This document shows, one piece after another, positions 38,006 to 46,899 of a DNA stretch of 64,000 nucleotides. Every line of letters starts with the position of its first letter. Position 1 is the first letter of the stretch. The DNA is from Herbidospora cretacea (lineage in GTDB: Bacteria > Actinomycetota > Actinomycetes > Streptosporangiales > Streptosporangiaceae), in assembly GCF_001570605.1 (NCBI RefSeq), contig NZ_BBXG01000002.1, positions 280,549 through 344,548 on the forward strand, given 5' to 3'. The translations under genes and the position numbers were made by a program. A model generated the notes under the pieces. The model did no database searches. It saw only the letters and a program-made list of their open reading frames with translations, and was not told the DNA's origin.

Positions 38006-39897
38006 TGCCTGCGCCGAAGAGCCTCTTAACGCTCACACTGCCCCATCCGATATACCGGTTGGCCTCGGTAGCGAGTCCGTATCAGGACCTCTACGGGTCG
38101 TACGATTACGCCATCGGTGGAGTGCCCTTTCTTGCGGATATCAGCGGGGAAAGCCCGCTGGTTCGCGGAACCGCCGCATACAAGAAGGACCAGTTTGACA
38201 ACGCGGATGAGCCCGGGGAACAGACCCTAGTCGGTTGGTGGCTGCGCTCTCAGAGCTCTTGGCATCTCGGTACCGGCATCACCAATGCAGATGTCCGGCT
38301 TGATGAGACGGCTCAGTTCCGCTTCGCCGACGCTGAAGGCGTCGATCCCTGGACTCCAGGTCAGATGACGTTGCTCAAGGCGACCAGCGCTGTTGAGCCG
38401 GGAGGGACGACAAGCCTCTGTTTGGGCTTCACCGATGCAGGCGCCGATTACGTTCTCTATGCGAGTGATGACGACCTGGCGAAGGTGGACGCCTCCGGGG
38501 CGTCTACTGCGATCACGTGGGGTGGCATCGGCTCCATCCTCTCGATCACCTCTGATGGTGAGTCGTGGTATGCCGCCGCGGATGACGGTATCTACAGCGG
38601 TCCGTTGGCCGGCACCACGGGTGCCAAGCTCTGGACGATCGCCGCGACCACGGCTGTAGTGCGATGGGTCAAGGGCCGCCTCATGGCCGGCATAGACAAC
38701 GCGCTCTATGAACTGGTGCCCCCCGTGGGGGCTGCACCTCACGCGCTCCCTACTGCCACCTATACGCATCCCGTTGATTCGTGGATCTGGGCAGACATCA
38801 CCGAGGGCCCTGAATCGATCTTCGCCATCGGCTACTACGGTGCCGAGTCCTTCATTCTCAAGCTGGCACTCGATACAGGCGGGGCCCTGCCGTCCCTCAC
38901 CAGTGCGACCGTGGTAGCGGAGCTGCCCCGTGGGGAGACCGGCCGATCGATCTACGCCTACCTTGGTGCCTATCTCTTCATCGGCACCTCCCGAGGTGCC
39001 CGTGTAGCGGTGATCGGACCGCAAGGCGTGTTGCAGTATGGCCCGCTGATTCCCGCTTCGGAGCCGGTTCTTGACTTCGTCGGCATCGGCGATTTCGTAT
39101 GGGCTACCTACTCGAACGGCTTCGCTGACGGCACGTCGGGCCTCATGCGTATCAGCCTCAGGGATGTCCTACCTAGTGGCCGGCAGCCATACGCCAAGGA
39201 TCTCTGCGTCCATGAAGCCGGAACCGTTTCCGGCGTGACCACGATCGGATCATCCAGTCGGCTGGCTATTGCCGTTGAAGGCGAAGGGCTTTTCTTCGAG
39301 CATGAGACCGACTATGAGGAGTCGGGCCATATGCTCACTGGCCGCATCCGGTTCAACTATCTTGGCCCGAAGTTGTTCAAGCAGTACAACATTCGAGCCA
39401 CCCTTAACGGCCCTATCGCTGTTGCCAGCGTGGACAGTGCGGGTAATGAGGTCAACCTTGCGAGCGTCGACAATGACTCGTTGCAGGATGAAGACCTGGC
39501 GATCAACTTTCCAACCGGTCCGCAAGAGTTTCTGAGTATGCGGTTCACGCTGAACCGGGGTGAGCTCGACGAGACTCCGGTATTCCGTGGATACCAGATC
39601 AAGGCTCTACCTGGTGGCCCAAGGCCACGGCAGTTCATCATTCCTCTTCGGTGTTATGACCATGAGAGCAGTCTTGCCGGCGTTCGATCCGGCTATAAGG
39701 GTTTTGCCCTCAAGCGACTGGAAGACATGGAAGCGCTCGATAGCACGGGTGACGTGGTTCTCTTCCAGGATCTCAAGCGCGGAACCGCGCAATCGGTCGT
39801 CATTGACCAGATCGAATTTCGCCAGCGCATCGGCCCTCAGCCTAACGGCCAAACGTGGGGTGGGACGCTCACTGTAAGCCTAAGGACGATCAACTGA
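38005..39897 (+). CDS. Beta-propeller-like tail nozzle/tube protein (630 aa)
   Basis: Long, entirely beta-rich sequence with recurring four-strand units (LCLGFTDAGADYVLYASDDDLAKVD, SWYAAADDGIYSGPLAG, GESIYAYLG-type), as in propeller domains. The C-terminal 120 residues form a distinct domain (FIIPLRCYDHESSLAG). Similar proteins in podovirus-like actinophages form the tail nozzle. No enzymatic motif is seen. Confidence 0.55.
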   Translation: MPAPKSLLTLTLPHPIYRLASVASPYQDLYGSYDYAIGGVPFLADISGESPLVRGTAAYKKDQFDNADEPGEQTLVGWWLRSQSSWHLGTGITNADVRLDETAQFRFADAEGVDPWTPGQMTLLKATSAVEPGGTTSLCLGFTDAGADYVLYASDDDLAKVDASGASTAITWGGIGSILSITSDGESWYAAADDGIYSGPLAGTTGAKLWTIAATTAVVRWVKGRLMAGIDNALYELVPPVGAAPHALPTATYTHPVDSWIWADITEGPESIFAIGYYGAESFILKLALDTGGALPSLTSATVVAELPRGETGRSIYAYLGAYLFIGTSRGARVAVIGPQGVLQYGPLIPASEPVLDFVGIGDFVWATYSNGFADGTSGLMRISLRDVLPSGRQPYAKDLCVHEAGTVSGVTTIGSSSRLAIAVEGEGLFFEHETDYEESGHMLTGRIRFNYLGPKLFKQYNIRATLNGPIAVASVDSAGNEVNLASVDNDSLQDEDLAINFPTGPQEFLSMRFTLNRGELDETPVFRGYQIKALPGGPRPRQFIIPLRCYDHESSLAGVRSGYKGFALKRLEDMEALDSTGDVVLFQDLKRGTAQSVVIDQIEFRQRIGPQPNGQTWGGTLTVSLRTIN

Positions 39898-40211
39898 TGG
39901 ACCCCATTTGGGTCGGTGTACTCATTACCGTTCTCGGTGCTGCGGCCATCGGCCTCGGCACTGTTCTTATCCGGACGATGATTCGCGGTTTCAGGGATTA
40001 TCTGGAAGACGAGATCCATGCGAAGCTGGTCCCTAACGGTGGGTCGTCTCTCGCGGATCGAATCACGAAGCTGGAGCAGACCGTTACCGTTCTCGCCGAA
40101 AAGATCCAGGACCCAGCATGTACGAATCCGAATTGCCCGGATCGATTCCGATGCGAGCATACCCAAAGACCGAGGCGACGGGGAAGCCGTCGCGGGTCAT
40201 ATGGCTCGTAA
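39897..40211 (+). CDS. Holin-like or membrane-anchored protein (104 aa)
   Basis: One transmembrane helix at residues 5-26 (WVGVLITVLGAAAIGLGTVLI), then a coiled coil (SLADRITKLEQTVTVLAEKI), a CTNPNCPDRFRC zinc-like motif and a strongly basic tail (RPRRRGSRRGS). Positioned at the start of the lysis cassette, so a holin or holin partner is plausible. ATG 39897 overlaps the preceding stop. Confidence 0.5.
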   Translation: MDPIWVGVLITVLGAAAIGLGTVLIRTMIRGFRDYLEDEIHAKLVPNGGSSLADRITKLEQTVTVLAEKIQDPACTNPNCPDRFRCEHTQRPRRRGSRRGSYGS

Positions 40212-40594
40212 GCGGTCTCGATGACGCCTATTCCGCGATCACAACCGCTCGCTATCTGAACAGCACACACAAGGCCGTGCATCTCGTATGGGACCCAGAG
40301 ACGGGGGCCATTGTTCAGATGATGCCTGCGGGCACTACAGGGCCGTACAGAGGGATTCCCAAGGATTGCCTTGACGGTTCTATCACAGTGATGGCTACCG
40401 CCCGCCAGGGCAAGCCATTCACCGCCACACCTCTCGTCGGCCTTGACCGGCTGATGAAGTTCATTCGCGGTCATGAGATCCCCGACGTATTCCCCTTCGG
40501 ACCTCCCGGCCACCAGAGCCGTATCGGTTCCGAACCGGGCCATTACGCCTATGAGACAGGACCCATTGATGTCGATCGAATCCTTCGAAGCTGA
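40118..40594 (+). CDS. Putative lysis-cassette protein, PGRP/amidase-like remnant (158 aa)
   Basis: Contains AVHLVWDPETGAIVQMMPA and later GPYRGIP, a pattern seen in peptidoglycan-recognition/amidase folds (H followed by a strand and Q-x-x-P-x). The full set of zinc ligands is not evident. It overlaps the membrane protein gene by 94 bases and precedes the endolysin. Its role in lysis is inferred from context. Confidence 0.4.
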   Translation: MYESELPGSIPMRAYPKTEATGKPSRVIWLVSGLDDAYSAITTARYLNSTHKAVHLVWDPETGAIVQMMPAGTTGPYRGIPKDCLDGSITVMATARQGKPFTATPLVGLDRLMKFIRGHEIPDVFPFGPPGHQSRIGSEPGHYAYETGPIDVDRILRS

Positions 40595-40649
40595 CTTTGT
40601 CGATGAAGGTTTTCCCGAAGAAGTAGAGGTGCCGGAAGGTGAAGACTGA
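40569..40649 (+). CDS. 26-aa acidic micro-ORF before the endolysin
   Basis: MSIESFEADFVDEGFPEEVEV and a short acidic end. It overlaps the genes on both sides (26 bases upstream, 11 bases downstream), so it could couple translation into the endolysin. Whether a protein is made is uncertain. Confidence 0.35.
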   Translation: MSIESFEADFVDEGFPEEVEVPEGED

Positions 40650-41244
40650 CCAGCTCCTAGATTTCGCACTCAAGACTCAAGGTCGGTACAGCCGGCCGAA
40701 CAAGTTCGCTACCTGGTATGCGAACATCGTCAAGGACAAGGCGTATGCGACGGCCGCATGGTGCGATGTGTGGGTTTCGTGGATCGCCGATCAAGTGGGC
40801 GCCACAAAGGACGTCGGGCGTTTCGCCTATTGCCCCAGCCATGCGAATTGGTTCAAGAAGAATAAGCGATGGGGCACCACGCCCAAGCGTGGGGCCGTGG
40901 TGTTCTTCGACTGGAATGGCGACAAGGTCGCCGATCACGTCGGCTATGTCGTTGACGTTCTCCCTGATGGCCGAATCAAGGCGATCGAAGGGAACACCAC
41001 CAAGGGTGGCGTCAAAAACTCTGTAGCACTCCAGACACGCAGTAAGGCTGACATCTTCGGGTACGGCTACCCGGCCTATCTGGATTCGCCGGCCAAGAGC
41101 TATACCGTGGTGAAGGGCGACACCCTTAGCGGCATCGCGAAGAAGTACAGCATGACTTGGCAGAAGCTCTATGAGCTGAACAAGGGCACCATCGGTGCCG
41201 ATCCCAAGCTGATCAAGCCGGGCCAGAAGCTCAGGCTTCCTTAG
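40639..41244 (+). CDS. Endolysin: CHAP amidase/peptidase with C-terminal LysM
   Basis: Degrades host peptidoglycan at lysis. Residues 1-150 form a CHAP domain: TAAWCDVWVSWIADQVG with the catalytic Cys, KRGAVVFFDW, and ADHVGYVVDV with the catalytic His. Residues 153-201 are a LysM wall-binding module (SYTVVKGDTLSGIAKKYSMTW, then NKGTIGADPKLIKPGQKL). There is no signal peptide, so export depends on a holin. The GTG start has a CCGGAAG leader. Confidence 0.88.
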   Translation: MKTDQLLDFALKTQGRYSRPNKFATWYANIVKDKAYATAAWCDVWVSWIADQVGATKDVGRFAYCPSHANWFKKNKRWGTTPKRGAVVFFDWNGDKVADHVGYVVDVLPDGRIKAIEGNTTKGGVKNSVALQTRSKADIFGYGYPAYLDSPAKSYTVVKGDTLSGIAKKYSMTWQKLYELNKGTIGADPKLIKPGQKLRLP

Positions 41245-41447
41245 TCCAACTGGCAGCCCTCTGAGGCTGCGGCGACTCTGATCTGTTGAATGCGGGGCTC
41301 CGCCTCCGCGGAGTCCAGGCCGACCGTACTCGCGAGCATCGCACCCCACTTGTCACAGCTAGTGAACGTATCCTCACTGCTACTTGCATAAAGCTGCACT
41401 GCCAGGAAGAGGAACGCGCCGATCGTTAAGGCGTGCCATAACCGCAT
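41241..41447 (-). CDS. Small secreted or membrane protein (68 aa)
   Basis: Leftward ORF at the end of the late operon, with a signal-anchor start (MRLWHALTIGAFLFLAVQLYA) and two Cys further on (TSCDKWG, EGCQLD). AAGGGG precedes the ATG. It could be a lysogenic-conversion or superinfection-exclusion protein. A chance ORF is not excluded. Confidence 0.45.
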   Translation of the reverse strand: MRLWHALTIGAFLFLAVQLYASSSEDTFTSCDKWGAMLASTVGLDSAEAEPRIQQIRVAAASEGCQLD

Positions 41448-41556
41448 ATTGAGCCCCTTGAAGTCAAGCCCGAAACGTGCCTAGATTGTGTAAGCCCGCA
41501 TAGGGCCTGCTCCACTATGACGCCTCATGCGCAACCCTGGTTGCCAGACACACCAA

Positions 41557-41590
41557 AACAGCCCCCATCCCAGTAGGGATGGGGGCTGTT
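41557..41590. terminator. 15-bp bidirectional terminator between late genes and integrase
   Basis: AACAGCCCCCATCCC-agta-GGGATGGGGGCTGTT, a perfect stem, followed by TTGTCC on the right and by CACCAAA (TTTGG on the minus strand) on the left. It separates the late operon end from the leftward integrase gene end. Confidence 0.8.
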
Positions 41591-41639
41591 GTCCCGTACG
41601 AGTTTTGCACACAGCGCCAGGGACGGCCTCAGGCTACCA

Positions 41640-42812
41640 CTAGCGTCGGCGTGCTCGGTCGAACAGGTTGACCACATTGCCAGCACCAACAGCCTTCGCC
41701 AGAGGCTCCGGCTCGGGAGTCGCTTCGGTCGGTACCGATGTCAGGCTGGTAGCTGCCTTGCGTTCGGCCACCAGGCCCGAAAGAAAGTCGGTCGCCTCGG
41801 CAAGCTCGGCAGAGATTGTCGACATCGACTTACGGACGCCCTTGAAATCTTCATAGATCTCGTCCTGGTCGAGATACGACTTCTCCGTCGTGGCCTGATT
41901 CGCGTGACCGGCAGCCAATTGAGCCACCCTAACCGGGCTTGCATGCCCGGCCTGCTGGGCCGCCCGATGAACCGCCGTGGTCGCGGTCTTACGAAGGACG
42001 TGAGTATTGTCGCCCTTCTCGTGGGCAACACCGCTTGCGTCTAAGATCGCGGCGAAGTCTCGGTGGGGGTTGGAGATCCGGTTAGCCGGGTTGAGTCTCC
42101 TCACTCGCGGCCGGCCCCTCTGGGCCTGCCCAACCGTCATCGTTGCCGGGAAGACGTACCAATCGGCCTTCGGCTCCACGCCGGTTTCCTTCTGGTAGTA
42201 ATCCTTCCACGCAACCAGCAGAGCGCGAATCTCGTCGTTGAGTACCATCTTCTCGCCCCACTTGCGAGATTTGGTGTTGTCGAAATAGATGTCGCTGGTG
42301 TCCCACAGAATGTCTGACCACTTCATTCCGGTGACTTCAGAGATGCGCCGTTCAGAGAGGCGCATGAACCATGCCAAGTAGTAATCGCGTGGGTGCTTCT
42401 TGCGCCCGGTTTCGGCGATCTTGGCGAACTCGTCGTCAGTCACGCGCCGGTTGCGTGTGGTGCCGCTCTTGGATTTCTCCCGCGCGGGGATGACATCAAC
42501 GGGGTTCGGACCCCAGGGGATGTAGGACATGCGCATGAGCCATTCACCGATGGCCTTGTATCCCAGGCGGTATTGCTCGTATGTCCCGTCCAGCCATCCG
42601 GGAGACCGCTCCAGGAAGAACGCGAGAAGGTTGTCCCCGGTGAAGTCGCTCGTCACGGGCTCGCGCCGCAGGTGGCCAGCCAGGAACTTGGTGAGGGCTG
42701 CGTACCGGTAGCCGTACCCCTCGGCCGTGCTGGGCGCCTTCTTCGCCATCCTGAGCACGGCTACGTGCTCGTCCCCTGCCTTGCCAAGCAAGATGATCTT
42801 AGTGTCAGTCAT
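41640..42812 (-). CDS. int: Tyrosine-type site-specific integrase (390 aa)
   Basis: The N-terminal 120 residues are a SAM-like core-binding domain (AVLRMAKKAPSTAEGYGYRYAALTKFL). The catalytic domain has the first Arg in RLSERRISEVTGMKW, the H-x-x-R motif in THVLRKTATTAVH, the third motif AAGHANQATT, and the nucleophile Tyr in EKSYLDQ. A further 60-residue C-terminal tail is Pro/Glu-rich and dispensable-looking. It catalyses attP x attB recombination. Its start lies close to the phage/chromosome junction, with attP expected nearby. Confidence 0.92.
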   Translation of the reverse strand: MTDTKIILLGKAGDEHVAVLRMAKKAPSTAEGYGYRYAALTKFLAGHLRREPVTSDFTGDNLLAFFLERSPGWLDGTYEQYRLGYKAIGEWLMRMSYIPWGPNPVDVIPAREKSKSGTTRNRRVTDDEFAKIAETGRKKHPRDYYLAWFMRLSERRISEVTGMKWSDILWDTSDIYFDNTKSRKWGEKMVLNDEIRALLVAWKDYYQKETGVEPKADWYVFPATMTVGQAQRGRPRVRRLNPANRISNPHRDFAAILDASGVAHEKGDNTHVLRKTATTAVHRAAQQAGHASPVRVAQLAAGHANQATTEKSYLDQDEIYEDFKGVRKSMSTISAELAEATDFLSGLVAERKAATSLTSVPTEATPEPEPLAKAVGAGNVVNLFDRARRR

Positions 42813-43018
42813 GCGAGATCCCCAGGTGCGCTAGACGTGCATGCCCGCACCCCTGTCACATTAAACGGCCGACTTGACAGCCTGCGATCGAAATGATACG
42901 GCGTCAGGTCGCTCGCAATGAGGCCTCAAGGACGGTGAAAGTCCTGTGCAGGCAGGGAGTTCTATCAATGGGGCGTGCCCCGGAAACGGGGTCGTCCTCA
43001 AAACCCCTGGAGTTTCCA
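42813..43018. other. Probable phage/chromosome junction (att region)
   Basis: Composition changes from phage-like to chromosomal across this 206-base gap. It holds a CTGTCA ... TGACAG dyad (42853-42858 and 42875-42880). A promoter for the chromosomal gene is possible: TTGACA at 42874-42879 with TACGGC about 17 bases on. CCCCG-gaaa-CGGGG (42979-42992) is a 5'-leader hairpin. No tRNA gene or duplicate of the left end is visible, so the exact att core cannot be fixed from this window. Confidence 0.4.
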
Positions 43019-43537
43019 ATGCGTTTCCGTACTGTCCTCGGTGCCGTCACCACCGCGACCGCTCTGACCCTCGGCATGGGCATGCTCGCCTCCGCCGCCA
43101 ACGCCGCCCCGCTCTCCGCCAACGACTGGGACTACGACAGCGACTGGGGCTACTACTACAGCCACAACGGCAAGGCCAAGGCCAAGGGCTACATCGACGT
43201 CTCCTACGACGAGGAGGAGTCGAACACCGTCCACATCAGCGGGAAGCTCTACGACCGCGACTACCGGACCGAGCACCAGGGCGGCAAGTGCGGCTACGTC
43301 GCCTTCCGCTACACCTCGTGGGACGACCACGAGGACGACTGGTCCTCCAGCTACAAGACCTACAAGCAGTGCGGCACCCACGGCTACAAGAAGATCGACT
43401 TCTGGCGCAGCGACGTCGCCCAGGTCGAGGTGAAGGTCTGCCAGATCGGCCTGCACAGCAGCTTCCCGACCAAGTGCGGCTCCTGGCACGAGATCTACAA
43501 CGCGTGGGACGACGAGTACGACTACACGGCCGCCTGA
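43019..43537 (+). CDS. Secreted protein with signal peptide (172 aa)
   Basis: A Sec signal peptide is clear: MRFRTVLGAVTTATALTLGMGML, then ASAANA-APLSAN, with cleavage expected after Ala-Asn-Ala. The mature part is Tyr/Trp/Asp-rich with paired cysteines (GGKCGYVAFRYTSW, YKQCGTHGYKK, VKVCQIG, TKCGSWH), so two disulfides are likely. It resembles small secreted actinobacterial proteins of unknown function. The first gene on the chromosomal side of the prophage. ATG 43019 was preferred over the upstream in-frame codon because the signal peptide starts there. Confidence 0.75.
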   Translation: MRFRTVLGAVTTATALTLGMGMLASAANAAPLSANDWDYDSDWGYYYSHNGKAKAKGYIDVSYDEEESNTVHISGKLYDRDYRTEHQGGKCGYVAFRYTSWDDHEDDWSSSYKTYKQCGTHGYKKIDFWRSDVAQVEVKVCQIGLHSSFPTKCGSWHEIYNAWDDEYDYTAA

Positions 43538-43662
43538 CCGTTCCCTCGCTTCACATAGATAGGAGACAATCGTTCCAAAGCGACTGGTGACACGTCACTT
43601 TGGGAAGCACTTCCGCAGCAGAAGGACAGCGGCCGGTGCCGGCGATGGTCACCCGGACACGC

Positions 43663-43696
43663 AGCGGCCCGCCCCCCGGCATGGGGGCGGGCCGCT
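43663..43696. terminator. 14-bp bidirectional terminator
   Basis: AGCGGCCCGCCCCC-cggcat-GGGGGCGGGCCGCT, followed by CGTTCCGTTTT. Lies between convergent genes. Confidence 0.75.
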
Positions 43697-43727
43697 CGTT
43701 CCGTTTTCGGCTCGAAGGAATGGCTGA

Positions 43728-44375
43728 TCAGGCGGCTGCGTGCGCGTAATGCATACGCGCGAGGATCCGTTCTCGTACCGCCGGCCATTCGGAGCGCAGG
43801 ATCGAGTAATACGCCGTATCTCGGACCGTGTTGTCGGCGCCTCGGCTGTCCGCTCGCCGCACACCGTCGAGGTGTGCGCCGAGGGCCTCGATGGCGGCCC
43901 GGGATCGGTGGTTGCGTACGTCTGCCTTGAGGGTTATCCGGTGGACCTGCCAGGTCTCGAACGCGAGGGAGAGCAGAAGGTACTTCGCCTCCCGGTTGAC
44001 ACCCGTGCCCTGGGCGGAGGCGCCCAGCCAGGTGTAACCGATGTCCGCGACTGACGGGACCTCGCCCACCACGCCTTTGGTGCCCGGCGGCCAGGGCATG
44101 GGGCCCTGCCAGTACTCCAGGTGCATCAGACGGGTGGCACCGACCACGCGGTCGGTGTGCAGCCACCGGATGGCGAAGGGCATCGTGCGGCCCTCCGCCT
44201 GCTCAGCCAGAGCGGCCTCCACATAGGAGACCATCTCTTCCCGGCCTGCGGGAACGCGAGTAAACGAGTACGTCGCGCGGTCCTCGCTCGCCGCGTCGAC
44301 CAGGTCGTCGACGACCGCGAGGGTGAGCGGTTCCAGGCGCACAAGGCGCCCGGACAGGGTGACAAAAGCGGGCAT
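43728..44375 (-). CDS. GNAT-family N-acetyltransferase, RimJ/RimL-like (215 aa)
   Basis: Matches the Acetyltransf_3 pattern: VRLEPLTLAVVDDL at the start, ADIGYTWLGASAQGTGVNREAKYLLLSLAF with the acetyl-CoA-binding loop, and HRITLKADVRNHRSRAAIEALGAHLDGV, the RimJ/RimL N-R-S-x-x-A-I-E-x-LG motif. Transfers acetyl from acetyl-CoA to an amine; the substrate is unknown. ATG 44375 places the family's usual N-terminus first. Leftward, single gene. Confidence 0.8.
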   Translation of the reverse strand: MPAFVTLSGRLVRLEPLTLAVVDDLVDAASEDRATYSFTRVPAGREEMVSYVEAALAEQAEGRTMPFAIRWLHTDRVVGATRLMHLEYWQGPMPWPPGTKGVVGEVPSVADIGYTWLGASAQGTGVNREAKYLLLSLAFETWQVHRITLKADVRNHRSRAAIEALGAHLDGVRRADSRGADNTVRDTAYYSILRSEWPAVRERILARMHYAHAAA

Positions 44376-44537
44376 GAGCACATGATGGGGTCTGGACGAC
44401 ATGTCTGGTGCCAAATGACACACGACATCTTGTGGAACCCCAGGTGGAGCGCCCACCATAGCCTTAAAACCGCAGGTCAGAAGCGTTTCTTCGCACCCTT
44501 GGCACGGCGGTCCAGGGTAAAGATTCGACAAAGATCG

Positions 44538-45848
44538 TCAACGCGCCGGAGCGGGTGCCAGGAACATCCCCCTTCGGGCTCTCGACGGCTCTCTGGCGGT
44601 CAGCCCGGAGAGGGCTTCCTCCAGGTGGTCGAGCGATTCGGCCACCCACGGGAGCGCCAGCGGATCGGAGCCGTGCAGCGCCGCCAGACGCTGTTCGGCG
44701 GTCTCGCCGTACAGCAGAGAGGTGGCGACGCGGACCCGGGCCGAGCGGGGGTCGTCGCCGAAGGCGGTGCCCGGCAGGACACCGACGCCGTGGCGGTCGA
44801 GCAGGGTCCGGGCAAGCTCCTCGGAGCTGTCGAAACCGGGGATCTGCGGATAGAGGTAGAACCCGCCCTGCGGCACGTCCACCTTCGCGCCCGCGCGGGC
44901 GAACCGGTCGGCGACCGCGCGGGCCACGGTGGCGTGCAGCCGCCGTGAGTCGTCGATACGTTCCACGATCTCCTCGGGCTCCTCGAACGCGTACGCGGCG
45001 GCGTGCTGCACCGGCGCGGCCGGGGCCGACCAGATCTCGCTGGCCACCGCGAGCAGCCGCTGGCGCAGCGCCCACCCGTCGGGGGTGTGCGGCAGCCGGG
45101 CCACGCCGATGCGCCAGCCGCCCAGCGCCAGCGACTTGCTCAGGCCGCTGGTGATGACGGTGCGTTCCGGGGCCACGTCGGCCGGGCTCAGGAAAGGCGT
45201 GGCGGCGGGGTCGTGCACGAGGTCGCGGTAGATCTCGTCGGAGATGATCACCAGGTCGAGCTCGCGGGCGACCTCGGCCAGCCTCCTGACCGTCTCCGGC
45301 GTGGCCAGCCGGCCCGTCGGGTTGTCCGGCAGCGTGACCAGGACGGAGCGGACCGTCCGGCCCTGCGCGCGGGCGTGCAGCACGGCCGACCTGACCTGGT
45401 CGGGGTCGGGCACGCCCCCCTCACCGGCGGCGGTCGGCACCAGGATCGGGCGCACCCCCACGATCTCCGCCTGCGCGGCGTAGCTGACCCAGCTCGGCAT
45501 CGGCAGCACCATGTCCCCGGGAGACCTCCACTCGCCCGGGTCGGCGCCGATCGCGACCAGCAGTCCGAACAGCAGCGACTTGCTGCCCGGTCCGCAGACC
45601 ACCAGGTCGGGGTCGGTCGGCAGCTCGCGCCGCGACCAGTACCCGGCCGCCGCCGCACGCAGCGCGGCCAGCCCCGCGACCTCGCCGTAGCCGTTGCTGA
45701 CACCCGCGTCGGCGAGACGGGCCAGCAAGACGGGGTGAACGGGCAGTCCGGCTTCGCCGAATGCGAGATGGAGCACCCGTTGTCCTGACCTCCGTCTTCG
45801 GGCGATGTCCTCGTTTGCGGCCAGAGTTGCCGAAAGTGTGACGTGCAT
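44538..45848 (-). CDS. PLP-dependent class I/II aminotransferase (436 aa)
   Basis: Fold type I aminotransferase. Lys238 in TSGLSKSLALGGWRIG is the PLP lysine. VTLPDNPTGR (about 171-180) and IISDEIYRDL (201-210) contain the Asn and Asp/Tyr that hold the cofactor. The C-terminal Arg lies in RVRVATSLLYG. The start is fixed by CAGGAGGAATCAGT. The gene diverges from a LysR regulator across about 100 bases with a perfect dyad, so it is a likely target of that regulator. Substrate unknown. Confidence 0.85.
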   Translation of the reverse strand: MHVTLSATLAANEDIARRRRSGQRVLHLAFGEAGLPVHPVLLARLADAGVSNGYGEVAGLAALRAAAAGYWSRRELPTDPDLVVCGPGSKSLLFGLLVAIGADPGEWRSPGDMVLPMPSWVSYAAQAEIVGVRPILVPTAAGEGGVPDPDQVRSAVLHARAQGRTVRSVLVTLPDNPTGRLATPETVRRLAEVARELDLVIISDEIYRDLVHDPAATPFLSPADVAPERTVITSGLSKSLALGGWRIGVARLPHTPDGWALRQRLLAVASEIWSAPAAPVQHAAAYAFEEPEEIVERIDDSRRLHATVARAVADRFARAGAKVDVPQGGFYLYPQIPGFDSSEELARTLLDRHGVGVLPGTAFGDDPRSARVRVATSLLYGETAEQRLAALHGSDPLALPWVAESLDHLEEALSGLTAREPSRARRGMFLAPAPAR

Positions 45849-45874
45849 ACTGATTCCTCCTGAATGCTGTGGAA

Positions 45875-45897
45875 CGTACCCACCTTGTGTGGGTACG
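45875..45897. promoter_or_regulatory. Inverted repeat in the aminotransferase/LysR intergenic region
   Basis: CGTACCCAC-cttgt-GTGGGTACG is a perfect 9-bp dyad in the divergent promoter region. It is a candidate binding site for the adjacent LysR-type protein, or a leader hairpin. Confidence 0.5.
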
Positions 45898-45945
45898 GGC
45901 ATCAGGACAAGCGAGGCTTTTCGGTGCCGGGCATAAGGAGATCCG

Positions 45946-46890
45946 ATGCTGGATCTGCGACGTTTGACGTTGTTCTGCGAGTTCGCCCGAAGGGGCAGCA
46001 TCGCCGCCACGGCAGCCTCTCTCGGCTACAGCGCGTCGGCGGTATCGCAGCAGCTCGCGGCGTTGGAACGGGAGGCGGGAGCGGCTCTCCTCGACCGCAC
46101 GAGCCACAGCGCCGAACTCACCGACGCGGGGCGGCGGCTGGTCGTCCACGCGGAGCGGATCCTGGCGATGGTGGAGACGGCCGAGTCCGACCTGTCGGCC
46201 CATGCGGGGACTCCAACCGGGCGGGTCGTCATCACCGCCTTCCCCACCGCCGCCGTCGCCTTCGCGCCCGCCCTCGCGCAGTCGCTGCGGCGGCACAAAC
46301 AACTGGCGTTCCGGCTGTCGCAGAGCCGGTCGGGGCGCGGCATGCGGGAGGTCGAGTCGGGCGAGGCGGACATCGCGCTCGTCGACGACTGGTGGGGGCG
46401 GGTGCGGCGGCGCGAGACGCTGACCGTCTTCCCGCTGCTGCGCGACCCGCTGGTGCTCGTCGTGCCGCGCCGGCACCGGCTGGCCAACCTCGACGAGCCG
46501 GTCGACCCGGCCGACCTGCGCGACGAGGCGTGGATGGCGACCCCCGAGGGCGAGCCGTCCCGGACCGCCGTCGACCGGCTGCTCACCGACGTCGGGGGCG
46601 CGCCGCCGGTGGCCTGGGAGTTCGAAGGTCTCGGGACGATCCTGAGCCTGGTCGCCAAGGGGATCGGGATCGCCGCCGTGCCCGCGCTGTCGCTGGCAGC
46701 CGGGGTGCGGGGGGTGGTGGTCCGGGAGTTCCCGGGGGAGCCGGTCGAGCGGGTCATCACCGCCGTCGCGCGCGAGTCGTCGGTGCACCGGGCGTCGGTC
46801 GCCGCCTCACTGCGGGCGCTGCACGTCGCCGCCCGGTATCTGGCCAGCGATCTCGGCTATCTGTCCACCACGAACGGGTTCGCCGACTAG
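45946..46890 (+). CDS. LysR-family transcriptional regulator (314 aa)
   Basis: N-terminal LysR HTH: LDLRRLTLFCEFARRGSIAATAASLGYSASAVSQQLAALEREAG (residues 2-45). An effector-binding periplasmic-binding-like domain follows (VVITAFPTAAVAFAPALA onward). Divergent to the aminotransferase, which it probably regulates; the inducer is unknown. AAGGAGATCC precedes the ATG. Confidence 0.85.
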   Translation: MLDLRRLTLFCEFARRGSIAATAASLGYSASAVSQQLAALEREAGAALLDRTSHSAELTDAGRRLVVHAERILAMVETAESDLSAHAGTPTGRVVITAFPTAAVAFAPALAQSLRRHKQLAFRLSQSRSGRGMREVESGEADIALVDDWWGRVRRRETLTVFPLLRDPLVLVVPRRHRLANLDEPVDPADLRDEAWMATPEGEPSRTAVDRLLTDVGGAPPVAWEFEGLGTILSLVAKGIGIAAVPALSLAAGVRGVVVREFPGEPVERVITAVARESSVHRASVAASLRALHVAARYLASDLGYLSTTNGFAD

Positions 46891-46899
46891 TTTTGGCCG

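Noticed and set aside
36129-39897. Siphovirus tail genes (tape measure, tail tube)
   Set aside because: No long coiled-coil tape measure and no tail-chaperone frameshift pair is seen; gene order fits a short-tailed virion better.
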